DNA from: Caldanaerobacter subterraneus
GTDB taxonomy: Bacteria; Bacillota; Thermoanaerobacteria; Thermoanaerobacterales; Thermoanaerobacteraceae
Assembly: GCF_004345675.1 (NCBI RefSeq)
Contig: NZ_SLWU01000015.1
Span: 1-57,144, forward strand
Length of the DNA stretch: 57,144 nucleotides
Direction of reading: 5' to 3'
Shown: one piece after another, positions 15,481 through 24,470 of the stretch
Layout of the letters: each line of letters starts with the position of its first letter
Position numbering within the stretch: position 1 is the first letter of the stretch
Made by a program: the position numbers and the translations under genes
Notes under the pieces: model-generated
Seen by the model: the letters and a program-made list of their open reading frames with translations, nothing else
Told to the model about the DNA's origin: nothing
The model's database searches: none

Positions 15481-16377
15481 ATGAAAAATCCAAACAAAAA
15501 GGAAAGGCTAAAAAAACAAAAAGAAGTTTTAATAGCGACTTTAGGAACTGAACCGCAAGTAATAACCATTGCTTTAGATGAATTGTTAAAAAAAGGGTAT
15601 TCGGTTAGCAAGGTGGTTGCAATACATACCAATAATCCTAAAGTACTTGATGCATTAAAAATTTTAGATGACGAGTTTTTGAAAGGCTCCTACAACACAG
15701 AATTTATTAAAGTACCTGTAAAGGGTTATTCCCATGATGAGGTGATAGAGGATTTTCTTACAGAAGGAAGTGTAAAAGCTTTGCTAAGCACTATTTATAA
15801 AGAGATTCGAGAACTTAAGGAAAATGGTTTCACAATCCATTTTCTTATTTCAGGCGGACGAAAAATAATGGGCGTAATAGGGATGCTGGTAGCTCAGCTT
15901 TTATTTGGGGATGAAGATCGTTTATGGTATCTTATTACAGAAGGTTGGGAACCGGGGAATGAGCGCAAACTTCATCTTTCAAGTGAGGAAAAAGTCTGGT
16001 TAGTGCAAATACCTGTAATACGTTGGTCAGAAGCTTCTACTTTAATGCGTACAGTAGCGGAGATAGGGGATCCTAGTGAAGTTGAGGCTTGGTATAAAAA
16101 ATTGACTAAAAAAGCGGAGTTTAAGAGAAAAAAGGAATTTTTAAATCATTGGCTTACTCTAGCAGAAAGAGAGATTGTTGAGCTTGTATGTAAAGGTTAC
16201 GACAATGCATCTATATCTAAGATTCTTCATAAAAAAGAGCAGACTATAGCTAATCAATTGCAAGTCATTTATGAAAAATTAAAGGAGTGGAAGGATTATC
16301 CTTCTATGAAAGTAGACCGCAATCTTCTCATTGCAGAATTTGCACCCTATTTTGCCTTAAAAGATCTAGAAGAATAA
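15481..16377 (+). CDS. CARF domain (Cas_NE0113-type) fused to LuxR-type HTH
   Basis: A 298-aa predicted cyclic-oligoadenylate-responsive DNA-binding protein. The N-terminal CARF domain (about 15-180) has VLIATLGTEPQVITIALD and SGGRKIMGVIGMLVAQLL, the two ligand-site motifs of the Cas_NE0113 family, some relatives of which are ring nucleases. The C-terminal part (about 225-270) reads LTLAEREIVELVCKGYDNAS then ISKILHKKEQTIANQLQ, a textbook GerE/LuxR helix-turn-helix. There is no HEPN RxxxxH, so it is not a Csm6-type RNase. The ATG at 15481 is chosen over an upstream TTG (15430). It probably senses Cmr2-made cOA and adjusts transcription of this locus, perhaps through the palindrome at 15393. 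Whether it cleaves cOA is open. Confidence 0.85.
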   Translation: MKNPNKKERLKKQKEVLIATLGTEPQVITIALDELLKKGYSVSKVVAIHTNNPKVLDALKILDDEFLKGSYNTEFIKVPVKGYSHDEVIEDFLTEGSVKALLSTIYKEIRELKENGFTIHFLISGGRKIMGVIGMLVAQLLFGDEDRLWYLITEGWEPGNERKLHLSSEEKVWLVQIPVIRWSEASTLMRTVAEIGDPSEVEAWYKKLTKKAEFKRKKEFLNHWLTLAEREIVELVCKGYDNASISKILHKKEQTIANQLQVIYEKLKEWKDYPSMKVDRNLLIAEFAPYFALKDLEE

Positions 16378-16399
16378 CTACATATGGAGGGTTTTTGCA

Positions 16400-16786
16400 A
16401 TGTTTCTCATAAATTTTTCACATCCTCTAACAGAGGACCAAATTCAAAAACTAGAAGAAAAATTGGGGCAAAAAATAGAACGCGTTATGGAAATAGATGC
16501 TTATATAGACCAGCAGAAACCCTTAATTCCTCAAATTGCTGAATTAGTAGATAGAGTAGGGTTTACATCTCATGAATGGCAAACAGTACCTTTTATACTA
16601 AATCCACCATCTCTCAGCATAAGCGCAGTAACTCTTTTAGCAGAAGTACATGGAAGATGTGGCTATTTCCCTCCTGTATTGCGTCTTCGACCAATAGAAG
16701 GAAGCCTTCCCCTCCAGTTTGAAGTAGCAGAGATTATTAGCTTACACCAAGTGAGGGAGGAGGCGAGGAGAAAAAGAGGAAGTTAA
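16400..16786 (+). CDS. Csx15-like small type III accessory protein
   Basis: A 128-aa protein beginning MFLINFSHPLTEDQIQKLEE. The NFSHPLT start, small size and position beside a CARF protein and Csx1 match my recollection of Csx15, a small type III-associated family proposed to bind or degrade cyclic oligoadenylate. There is a mid-protein segment LSISAVTLLAEVHGRCGYFP and a basic, charged tail. No nuclease motif can be named with certainty. It lies 22 nt after the CARF-HTH gene, with AUGGAGGG before the start, and 31 nt before csx1. The family call is from memory and not from a search. Confidence 0.6.
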   Translation: MFLINFSHPLTEDQIQKLEEKLGQKIERVMEIDAYIDQQKPLIPQIAELVDRVGFTSHEWQTVPFILNPPSLSISAVTLLAEVHGRCGYFPPVLRLRPIEGSLPLQFEVAEIISLHQVREEARRKRGS

Positions 16787-16817
16787 GAAAAAAGTTAAAT
16801 TTGAAAGGGGATAAGTG

Positions 16818-18095
16818 ATGAAAAAAGCAATAAGTTTTCTAGGCAAAGGACAATATAAAGAAGTTATTTATGTCTGGAAAGATAAACAAATAAAAACCTA
16901 TCTTTTTCCAGAAGCAGTTGCTGAAATTTTTCAACCTGAGGAAGTTATAGTATTACTGACTCCATCGGCTAAAAATTATAGACCTCCCAAAGGAGAGCAG
17001 TGCCCCGAATGCAACCAAGCGCTTCCAGAACCTTTAGAAGAAGAGACTTATTGGGAAACTTTACAAAAACGGTTAAAAAATAAAGTTAAATTAGAGGAAA
17101 GAGAAATTCCGGAAGGAAAATCAGAAGAGGAACTTTGGGAAATCTTTGATATATGTACTCAAGTTGTAGAAAAAGGAGACGAAGTTATTCTGGATATTAC
17201 CCATGCTTTTCGCTCTTTGCCTTTAATAGTATTTGCGGCAGCTGTCTACTTAAAAAGGGTCAAAGGAGTAAAAATTGAAGCTATTTTATACGGCGCTTAT
17301 GAAGCAAAAGAGGAAGATAGGGTTCCTATTTTTGACTTAACAAAATTGATAGATTTGTTTGATTGGATGATTGGAGTAGAGTTTTTGCGACAAAGAAGTG
17401 ATGCTGCTTTTTTGGCAGAGCAAATTGCTGAAACACAAAATAGGCTTTGGAAAGAAAATCAGCAAGGGGAGAGACCAACTAAATTAAAGAAATTAGGAGA
17501 AGGGCTCAAAAAAATATCACAGGCTTTGCAGTTGCTCCGTCCTTTAAAAGTTATGGAATTTTCTCAAGAATTATTGCCTTTGTTTGAACAGGCTTCAGAC
17601 GAAGTAAAGACTTGGGCTAAACCTTTTGGGGTAGTTTTAGACGAAATAAAAAGGGAAATAAAGGAATTGGCTTATGAATGCGATTCACAGAAGTTAACTG
17701 GGGAGAATCTACGACGCCAATTAGCGATTATTCGACATTATATAGATAAGGGACGATACACAGAGGGAATTTTATTAACTAGAGAATGGATAGTGGATTT
17801 GGTAGCTTACAAAAATCTGAAAGAAGAATGGTTGGATAGGGATTACAGGACGAATACAATAGAGTTAGCCCTAAACAGTAGTTTGAAAAAGAAAAAAGGG
17901 GAGGAAGCTTTAGTACCAGAATGGTTTGAGCAATTGGCTGAGAGCGAAAAATTAGTTAAACTGTGGGGACAAATCAGAGATTTACGGAATAGCATTGCCC
18001 ACTGCGGTAAAACAAAGGGCGCTCAAGAAATACCAACCAGCATTGAAAAACAATTAAAAGAAATTTATTCAATGTTGGAAAAACTTTTAGATTAG
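16818..18095 (+). CDS. csx1: Csx1-type CARF-HEPN ribonuclease (TM1812/Csx2 family)
   Basis: A 425-aa ancillary RNase of type III systems, expected to be activated by cyclic oligoadenylate and to degrade RNA broadly. The N-terminal CARF part (about 1-190) starts KAISFLGKGQYKEVIYVWKD and contains DEVILDITHAFRSLPLIVF, as in the TM1812 family. The C-terminal HEPN domain carries Arg390-N-S-I-A-His395, the RxxxxH catalytic motif. A CPEC pair at about residue 64 is unusual and may be half of a metal site across a dimer. ATG 16818 is chosen (AAAGGGGAT upstream) over the in-frame GTG 3 nt before. A 112-nt gap separates it from cmr1. Confidence 0.88.
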   Translation: MKKAISFLGKGQYKEVIYVWKDKQIKTYLFPEAVAEIFQPEEVIVLLTPSAKNYRPPKGEQCPECNQALPEPLEEETYWETLQKRLKNKVKLEEREIPEGKSEEELWEIFDICTQVVEKGDEVILDITHAFRSLPLIVFAAAVYLKRVKGVKIEAILYGAYEAKEEDRVPIFDLTKLIDLFDWMIGVEFLRQRSDAAFLAEQIAETQNRLWKENQQGERPTKLKKLGEGLKKISQALQLLRPLKVMEFSQELLPLFEQASDEVKTWAKPFGVVLDEIKREIKELAYECDSQKLTGENLRRQLAIIRHYIDKGRYTEGILLTREWIVDLVAYKNLKEEWLDRDYRTNTIELALNSSLKKKKGEEALVPEWFEQLAESEKLVKLWGQIRDLRNSIAHCGKTKGAQEIPTSIEKQLKEIYSMLEKLLD

Positions 18096-18207
18096 GGAAA
18101 GAACTAAAAAGTAAAAATTTGTTTTAGCAAATACAGACAATAAAGTAAGGGCGAGAAAGCGGGGGTAAATTTATTTTTAAGATTGGCAAAAGAAAAGGGG
18201 TGGGAAA

Positions 18208-19350
18208 GTGCGAATTGAAGCTACATATCATATAAGCACACCTATGTTCATGGGTGGGGCTGATAATAGAACTGATACAGAGCTTAGGCCTTCCAGCCTG
18301 AAAGGGCTCTTGCGATTTTGGTTCCGGGCTGTTGCCTGGCCCCAGCTGGGTTCTCTAAAAAAAGTTTTTGAGGTAGAAAATAGTATTTTTGGCAGTACTG
18401 AGGGGCAAGCTAAGTTTCTTATAAAAATTGATGATAATACGCTTATGCCTAATAAGAAACAGATTTTCAATAAATATACTTATGGATTAAATTACTTAGG
18501 GTATGGTTTGACAGAAAAAGGAGAATTAATTAGGTCATATATTGAAAACGGCAGGAGTTTTACTCTCACTTTATTCTTAAAAAAATCTGTATCAGAAGAA
18601 GAATTAAAATTTGTGAAACAATCTTTACAGGCTCTGGGGCTTTTTGGCGGAGCAGGAGCCAGGTCCAGGAGAGGCTTTGGCTCTCTTTCTCTGGTTTCTC
18701 TGCGAATTGAAAATAATGAAGAGTGGAATGAGCCTTGTAATGTAGAAGAGTTACAAAATATCATCCGAGAATTTCTAAACATAGTAAGCAAAAGCAGTGA
18801 TCTGCCTCCATATACAGCTTTTAGTACTAAAACTCAAATATTTATAAAAAAGGGAAATAGTGATCCCATTGCACTTTTAAATGAGATCGGTATGGAATTA
18901 CTGAGATATCGGAGTTACGGTCGAGCTTCAAAAGATAAACATATGTTACCTTGGAATGAGAAGGCGGAGCAAAATTTTACTGATGACCATGACTTAATGC
19001 TGGATTTCTTAAATGGAAAGAAAATTAACAGAATTCCACGGCGAGTGGTTTTTGGTTTACCTCATAATTACTTTTTTAGCGGTAAAGGAAAAGTTTCTAT
19101 AGAACCACATTCAAAAGGACAAAAGAGAAGAGCGAGCCCTTTGTTTATTCACATTCATAAATTATCCGACGGTAGTTATGTAGCAGTGCTAAGCTTGATT
19201 CCATCTCAATTTTTACCTTCTAATGTAAATGTGGAAATCAAAACAGGAAGACAAACGACGATTATACCTCCTCAAGTAGACTACAATGTGATTTCTATCT
19301 TTCTTGAGCGCCCTACTTTAAAAGCCGAGGTGGTGTGGCCAAATGAGTAA
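18208..19350 (+). CDS. cmr1: Cmr1, type III-B effector RAMP subunit
   Basis: A 380-aa RAMP (Cas7-like) protein that caps the 3' end of the crRNA-bound Cmr backbone. It has the Cmr1 opening with STPMFMGGADNR and LRPSSLKGLLRFWFRA, then GGAGARSRRGFGSL, the glycine-rich RAMP loop. It starts with GTG after AAAGGGGTGGG; no earlier plausible start exists. It overlaps cmr2 by 8 nt, opening the tightly packed cmr1-6 run. Confidence 0.92.
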   Translation: MRIEATYHISTPMFMGGADNRTDTELRPSSLKGLLRFWFRAVAWPQLGSLKKVFEVENSIFGSTEGQAKFLIKIDDNTLMPNKKQIFNKYTYGLNYLGYGLTEKGELIRSYIENGRSFTLTLFLKKSVSEEELKFVKQSLQALGLFGGAGARSRRGFGSLSLVSLRIENNEEWNEPCNVEELQNIIREFLNIVSKSSDLPPYTAFSTKTQIFIKKGNSDPIALLNEIGMELLRYRSYGRASKDKHMLPWNEKAEQNFTDDHDLMLDFLNGKKINRIPRRVVFGLPHNYFFSGKGKVSIEPHSKGQKRRASPLFIHIHKLSDGSYVAVLSLIPSQFLPSNVNVEIKTGRQTTIIPPQVDYNVISIFLERPTLKAEVVWPNE

Positions 19351-21286
19351 AGTGAGTTTACATTTTTCAATAGGTCCTGTTCAAGAGTTTGTTGCTCAAG
19401 CCAGAAAAACCAGGGACTTCTGGGTTGGCTCTTTCCTCCTTTCATATCTTTCGGGCCTTGCAATTATAGAAGTTCTAGAGGGTAATGGAGAAATTGTATT
19501 TCCTGCAGTAACTGATCAGGGTAAAATAGTTGATCCGCTACTAAAAACTATAGAGGCGCTAAAAAAAGGAGTAAAAATCCAAAAAGGACCCAGTATTGCT
19601 ACTCTGCCCAATCGCTTTATGGCAATAGTACCAGAAGATTTTGAGCCTCAAAGATGCGCAGATGCTGTAAGAAGCGGATGGGGAAAGATAGCTCAAGCTG
19701 TTTGGGAGAGGTTTGTAAAACCCATAGCTCATGAGGGGAAAGATACGGAAAACATATGGAGGCGTCAGGTCGAAAATTTTTGGGAGATAAACTGGGCTTT
19801 GGGGGATGAAAAAGAAATAGATCTTTTAGATCGAAAGAAAAACTGGAGAAGACGTATCTTGCCACCTGAACCTGGTGATAAATGCACCCTGATGGGACAT
19901 TTTCAGGAACTTTCAGGGTATTTGCGCATAAGAGAAAGAGAAAAACAGGATGCTTTTTGGGAATCTTTAAGAAAACAAGTAGGCGGGTACGAGCTGGATG
20001 AAAGGGAGAGACTTTCTGCTATAGGGTTAATCAAAAGGCTTTTTCCTTTGGTAGCTCGTGAATCTATAGGATGGGATCCTGAGCAGAAAAATTATCCTTC
20101 TACTCCGTATTTGTCAGCTTTGCCGTGGATAATAAAGGCAGTAAAAAATCTTCCAGAAATAGTGAGACAATACGCAGAATGTGCTTCTTCTCTTCCTGGA
20201 GCTACATATAAGGAAGATTTAGAGCTTTTCCCTTCGCTGAGAGAAATCGCAAACCGCGATACCCAGACGAGAGAATTTCTCTCTCTGAATGGCAATTGTT
20301 TTCACCAAGCTGCTTTGAGTAATCCCAATCTCTGGGTGCAAGAAGGTGGGGAAGATCCCAAAGATGAGAGAGAAAAATGTCAAAAAGCTTTAAAGGAGCT
20401 TACGGGCAAGGTAGGAGAAAAGCCTTCTTCCTTCTATGCTCTTCTTTTGATGGATGGAGATAGAATGGGTGCTCTTTTGCGAAGGTACAATGCCAAAAAG
20501 ATTAGTTCTGCCTTGAATAGTTTTTCTAAAAACGTAAAAGATGTTGTACAACTTCATAATGGAGTTTTGGTCTATGCCGGAGGAGATGACGTCTTAGCAA
20601 TGGTTTCTCTGGAAAAAGCGCTATCTCTGGCTCTTAAGTTGCGGGAAGCATACGTCAATGCTTTTAGGGAAACCTTTGGAGATGATTACAAAGTTTTGGA
20701 GGAAGATGGTGAAGGCACTATTTCAGCAGCTTTAGTATATGCCCACTACAATGTTCCATTAACAGGAGTTATAAAGGAGGCTCATGACATACTGGATAGA
20801 GTAGCTAAAGATGAAACTGGAAGAGATAGCTTAGCTGTAACTGTTTGGAAAGGATCGGGGCGAGTTTTAACTTGGTCTGCTCCTTGGGAGTTCATCAAAA
20901 CCCATAACAGCAATATCTTTGATGAGTTTTTAAATGCTTTGTCCAAAGGAGACAAGCCTAAAGAATACAATTTTGCTTTCTTTTACAATTTGCGGGAGAG
21001 AATAGAACCTTTGTTTTCTCAGGAGGGGAAGCTACCGGAACAATGGATATCTGAAGAGCATTTAGTAGACCTTTTGGCTGCAGAATACAGGAAAAATAGG
21101 GAGCGCCAAGTGGACTGGCCTACAGCAAGAGAAAAAGCAAAGAATATTTTAAAGCTTTGCCAGAGGGTTAAAAGAAAAGAAAAGGAAGATGGGAAGGGGT
21201 ACTTGATGGATGTAGACAAAGCCAGTTTTCAGACCGATGGTCTTATGCTGGTGAAATTTCTAAGCCAGAAAGGGGTGGGGGTATGA
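19343..21286 (+). CDS. cmr2: Cmr2 (Cas10) cyclic-oligoadenylate synthase, HD-less
   Basis: The large 647-aa subunit of type III-B. The protein begins directly with the SIGPVQEFVAQARKTRDFW cyclase-like region, so the N-terminal HD nuclease found in many Cas10 proteins is missing. The second Palm domain has LLLMDGDRMG and YAGGDDVLAM, with GGDD at residues 413-416, the metal site for making cyclic oligoadenylate from ATP on target-RNA binding. The expected output is therefore signalling to Csx1 and the CARF proteins, without ssDNA cleavage by this subunit. It overlaps cmr1 and cmr3 (ATGA). Confidence 0.93.
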   Translation: MSKVSLHFSIGPVQEFVAQARKTRDFWVGSFLLSYLSGLAIIEVLEGNGEIVFPAVTDQGKIVDPLLKTIEALKKGVKIQKGPSIATLPNRFMAIVPEDFEPQRCADAVRSGWGKIAQAVWERFVKPIAHEGKDTENIWRRQVENFWEINWALGDEKEIDLLDRKKNWRRRILPPEPGDKCTLMGHFQELSGYLRIREREKQDAFWESLRKQVGGYELDERERLSAIGLIKRLFPLVARESIGWDPEQKNYPSTPYLSALPWIIKAVKNLPEIVRQYAECASSLPGATYKEDLELFPSLREIANRDTQTREFLSLNGNCFHQAALSNPNLWVQEGGEDPKDEREKCQKALKELTGKVGEKPSSFYALLLMDGDRMGALLRRYNAKKISSALNSFSKNVKDVVQLHNGVLVYAGGDDVLAMVSLEKALSLALKLREAYVNAFRETFGDDYKVLEEDGEGTISAALVYAHYNVPLTGVIKEAHDILDRVAKDETGRDSLAVTVWKGSGRVLTWSAPWEFIKTHNSNIFDEFLNALSKGDKPKEYNFAFFYNLRERIEPLFSQEGKLPEQWISEEHLVDLLAAEYRKNRERQVDWPTAREKAKNILKLCQRVKRKEKEDGKGYLMDVDKASFQTDGLMLVKFLSQKGVGV

Positions 21287-22395
21287 ACTGGAGCAGGTGG
21301 TCCTTTGAAGCTTTGGACACTTTCTTTTTCCGGGGCGGAGTCTCATTTCATGCGGGCGAAGGAGGATACAGTAGCGTACAGAGCCTTTTTCCACCCTTTA
21401 TAACCACCCTACAGGGGGCAGTAAGATATAGTTTAGCCATAAAGAGAGGGTGGTCTCCTGAAAAGCCTAATTTATGGCCTAAAGAGCTGGGCGATTCAGA
21501 TAATTTAGGTGAAATTCAGTTTAGAGGTCCTCATCTCTTGTACAAAAATCAGCCTTATTTTCCTGCACCTCTTTTACTTCTGAAAAAAGGCAAGGATTTT
21601 TTGAGGTTGGTGCCCGGTTCCAGGGTTCGTTGCGATTTAGGGGAAGTTCGCCTTCCTGTTATAGCAGGTGAAGGTGGAGAAAGGTATAAGGTAATAGAAG
21701 GGGAGTATATATCTCGAGAAGGTCTTCAGAAGGTGATACAAGGCGGCCTTCCCAATGAGGAAGATATATTGCCCAGGGACAAGATATATTTGAATGAAGC
21801 CCGCATAGGTTTGGAGCGGTCCGATAAAACCCGCACCGCCAAGGAGGGCCATCTTTACTATGTAGTTCATGTAAGACCTCAAAAAGAAACATCTTTGGCC
21901 ATATATGTAGGAGGCATTCCTGATGATTGGGACATTTCTGGCATCAAAGCAATACCTTTAGGTGGAGAAGGGCGCCTGGCCAGGGTTGAGATAAACGAAG
22001 AACTGCCTGAAAAAGTTTTACCTTCATTTCCAGAAATTCATCCTGATAAAGATGGCAAATTGCGCTTTTTTGCTTTACTTATTACGCCTGGATGGTTTGA
22101 AAAATTAGATACCGTTATACTTCAAGGTCCTCCAGAGATTACTAATGAAATCCCTAGCAAAGTGGTATCGGCATGCATAGGTAAAACTCTATATATAGGA
22201 GGATGGGACTTAAAAAAACAGGAACCTAGGCCTTTAGTACCTGTTCTTCCTCCTGGTAGCCTATGGTTTTATGAAGCGGAAAATAGAGAGGGCATAAAAG
22301 AGAAACTGAGACAACTTCATGGGCAATGCTTAGGAGAAAAAAGAAATTATGGCTTTAGCCAGATAATTATAGGTAGATGGGAGGAGATAAGATGA
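21283..22395 (+). CDS. cmr3: Cmr3, crRNA 5'-handle-binding subunit
   Basis: A 370-aa RAMP of the Cas5 type that pairs with Cmr2 and holds the crRNA 5' handle. The recognisable start is WSRWSFEALDTFFFRGG and SLFPPFITTLQGAVRYSLA; the C-terminus ends in a glycine-rich KRNYGFSQIIIGRW. It overlaps cmr2 by ATGA and shares ATGA with the start of cmr4. Confidence 0.92.
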   Translation: MNWSRWSFEALDTFFFRGGVSFHAGEGGYSSVQSLFPPFITTLQGAVRYSLAIKRGWSPEKPNLWPKELGDSDNLGEIQFRGPHLLYKNQPYFPAPLLLLKKGKDFLRLVPGSRVRCDLGEVRLPVIAGEGGERYKVIEGEYISREGLQKVIQGGLPNEEDILPRDKIYLNEARIGLERSDKTRTAKEGHLYYVVHVRPQKETSLAIYVGGIPDDWDISGIKAIPLGGEGRLARVEINEELPEKVLPSFPEIHPDKDGKLRFFALLITPGWFEKLDTVILQGPPEITNEIPSKVVSACIGKTLYIGGWDLKKQEPRPLVPVLPPGSLWFYEAENREGIKEKLRQLHGQCLGEKRNYGFSQIIIGRWEEIR

Positions 22396-23222
22396 AGGGT
22401 AGTATTTTATCTCTTTTTGCGGAGACCAGTTTGCATCCTGGGGTGGGACAAGTGGTAGGAGCAGTGGACTTACCTGTAGCTCGGGAAAAAACCACAGGTT
22501 ATCCAGTTATAGTGGGTTCTAGCTTAAAAGGTGCTTTGAGAGATAAGGCAGAGCAGGTATGGGGAGAAAAAGAAGAAAAATTAAAGCGGATTTTTGGCGA
22601 ATCAAACCAAGCGGGATCTTTGCTTATAACCGATGCTCGTCTTCTTCTTTTACCTGTGAGGTCTCTACCAGGCCCCTTTAAGTGGGTTACTTGCCCCTAT
22701 ATTTTAGAGCGTCTAAAAAGAGATGGAGAGCTGATGGGGCTGTCTTGGGATTTCGATATACCTGACCCGGGGGATAAAGCCTTAGTTCAAGAAGAAATGG
22801 GAGAACTTTTTCTGGAAGAAATAGTTTTTTCCACAAGCAAAGGTAAAGATCTCAATAAAATAGTAGAAACTTTAAAAGAGTTCATTCCCCATGATTCAGT
22901 AAAAAAGCGTCTAGAAACTCAGTTAGTGATCATCGATGATAAAGAATTTCAATATTTCGCTCAGTACGGACTACCTGTTAATGCCCGGAATGTACTGAAT
23001 AAAAACAAGACCAGTGACAACCTATGGTATGAAGAAGTAATTCCCCCTGATACATTATTCTATTCTCTTATTTTTGAAAGAAAACTTACAGAGGATCAAA
23101 ATGACTTATATGAGGTTGAGTCTTTGTTTAAAGATAGTCCATATCTCCAAGTGGGAGGAAACGAAACCATAGGTCAGGGTTGGTGCAGGATACAGTGGTT
23201 TTCTGGAGGTGAATCCAGATGA
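22392..23222 (+). CDS. cmr4: Cmr4, backbone RNase subunit
   Basis: A 276-aa Cas7-like repeated backbone subunit that cuts target RNA at 6-nt steps. Starting at ATG 22392 (GGGAGGAG upstream), Asp26 falls in GAVDLPVARE, the position of the catalytic Asp26 known in Pyrococcus Cmr4, so slicing should be active. The VIVGSSLKGALRDKAE loop is the RAMP signature. An in-frame ATG 15 nt earlier lies inside cmr3 and lacks support. Confidence 0.93.
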   Translation: MKGSILSLFAETSLHPGVGQVVGAVDLPVAREKTTGYPVIVGSSLKGALRDKAEQVWGEKEEKLKRIFGESNQAGSLLITDARLLLLPVRSLPGPFKWVTCPYILERLKRDGELMGLSWDFDIPDPGDKALVQEEMGELFLEEIVFSTSKGKDLNKIVETLKEFIPHDSVKKRLETQLVIIDDKEFQYFAQYGLPVNARNVLNKNKTSDNLWYEEVIPPDTLFYSLIFERKLTEDQNDLYEVESLFKDSPYLQVGGNETIGQGWCRIQWFSGGESR

Positions 23223-23647
23223 GGCCCTCTATTGCTCAAGAAAGGGCTAAACATGCCTTGAACGAAATTAGAAAAATAAATAACGACAATGGTAGGTACT
23301 CTTCTGATGATAAGAATAAATACGCTTCATATGTAGAAAGTTTGCCTGCAGCAATTTTGGCAAATGGCTTAGGACAAGCCATGGCTACTCTTTTAGCCCA
23401 GGCCAAAGGTGATAAGGAAGACCTCCACTATGTCCTGTACAATTCCATACAGAGCTGGCTCTGCAGAGATCATTCCCAAGCTCCTTATCGCAATGCAGAA
23501 GATTTGATGGAGGCCATTGTCAACAGTAACAGGGAGACATATATTCAAGCCCAAATGGAAGTTTTAGCTTATCTGGAGTGGCTTAAAAAATTTGCTGTGG
23601 CTTTTTTTAAGAAAGAGACTGTTGTTGAGAAGGAGGAAACATCATGA
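23219..23647 (+). CDS. cmr5: Cmr5, small helical subunit
   Basis: A 142-aa all-helical small subunit forming the inner filament of the Cmr complex. The family pattern is seen in SIAQERAKHALNEI, YASYVESLPAAILANGLGQA and an end rich in helix (EVLAYLEWLKKFAVAFF). It overlaps cmr4 and cmr6 through ATGA junctions, so it is made in step with them. Confidence 0.9.
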   Translation: MRPSIAQERAKHALNEIRKINNDNGRYSSDDKNKYASYVESLPAAILANGLGQAMATLLAQAKGDKEDLHYVLYNSIQSWLCRDHSQAPYRNAEDLMEAIVNSNRETYIQAQMEVLAYLEWLKKFAVAFFKKETVVEKEETS

Positions 23648-24468
23648 TTCCTCTTTATCAAGAAGTGCACAACATTAAGCTGTGGGGAAAATATCAAAAA
23701 AATTTCAACACTGGCCTCTGGTATGATAAATTTTTCCATCAATGGAAAGACGGTTGGACTATAGCGGAAGATGGGAAAAAAGCATGGATTCAATCGGTGA
23801 CTAATGGTGACATAGGCGACCCATCACTTATACAAGAAGCTCTTACTCGCCTTTTATCTCTTGTAACGACTTTGGGTGGAAGTTATATGTGTTACAAAAC
23901 CCAGTGGCGGTTTGTTACCGGCTTGGGAAGAAAACACCCCATAGAAAATGGTTTTGTTTGGCACCATACTTTGGGAGTGCCTTATCTTCCGGGAAGTTCT
24001 TTCAAAGGATTAATCCGTTCTTGGGCAGATGAATGGGGAGAGATAGATTCGGAAGAAATAGAGAAAATCTTTGGACCCAAAGGCAAGGGCAAATCCGATA
24101 AAGTAGGGAGTATTATTTTCTTTGATGTGTTACCAATAAAAGCTATTAAATTAGAAGCTGATGTAATGACACCCCATTACAGCCCCTATTATTTGCAAGA
24201 GAAAAGTAAAATCGAAAAAACGCCGGGAGATTGGTATGACCCTGTGCCCATACCTTTTTTAACAGTAGCTTCAGACCAAACTTTTGTTTTTGCCATAGCT
24301 CCTCGTGGTAAAGAAGGGAAAGAAGATATAGTCAAATTGCAGGAATGGATAAAAGAAGCTCTTAGCTGGGCTGGAGCCGGAGCTAAAACTGCTGTAGGTT
24401 ATGGTCGATTTGAGCCAGACGAAAGAGCTCAGAGAGAATTGATACAATCATTAAAGAGAGAGGGATAA
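23644..24468 (+). CDS. cmr6: Cmr6, type III-B RAMP subunit
   Basis: A 274-aa Cas7-like subunit next to Cmr1 at the 3' side of the crRNA. Motifs are THE RAMP substrate loop YLPGSSFKGLIRSWADEW, the central VGSIIFFDVLPI, and the C-terminal SWAGAGAKTAVGYGRFE. It is the last of the cmr genes; cas8b begins 2 nt after its stop, so the III-B and I-B modules are joined in one transcript. Confidence 0.92.
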   Translation: MIPLYQEVHNIKLWGKYQKNFNTGLWYDKFFHQWKDGWTIAEDGKKAWIQSVTNGDIGDPSLIQEALTRLLSLVTTLGGSYMCYKTQWRFVTGLGRKHPIENGFVWHHTLGVPYLPGSSFKGLIRSWADEWGEIDSEEIEKIFGPKGKGKSDKVGSIIFFDVLPIKAIKLEADVMTPHYSPYYLQEKSKIEKTPGDWYDPVPIPFLTVASDQTFVFAIAPRGKEGKEDIVKLQEWIKEALSWAGAGAKTAVGYGRFEPDERAQRELIQSLKREG

Positions 24469-24470
24469 AA

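Noticed and set aside
15481-16377. Csm6-type RNase call for the CARF protein
   Set aside because: No RxxxxH HEPN motif; the C-terminus is a LuxR-type helix-turn-helix.
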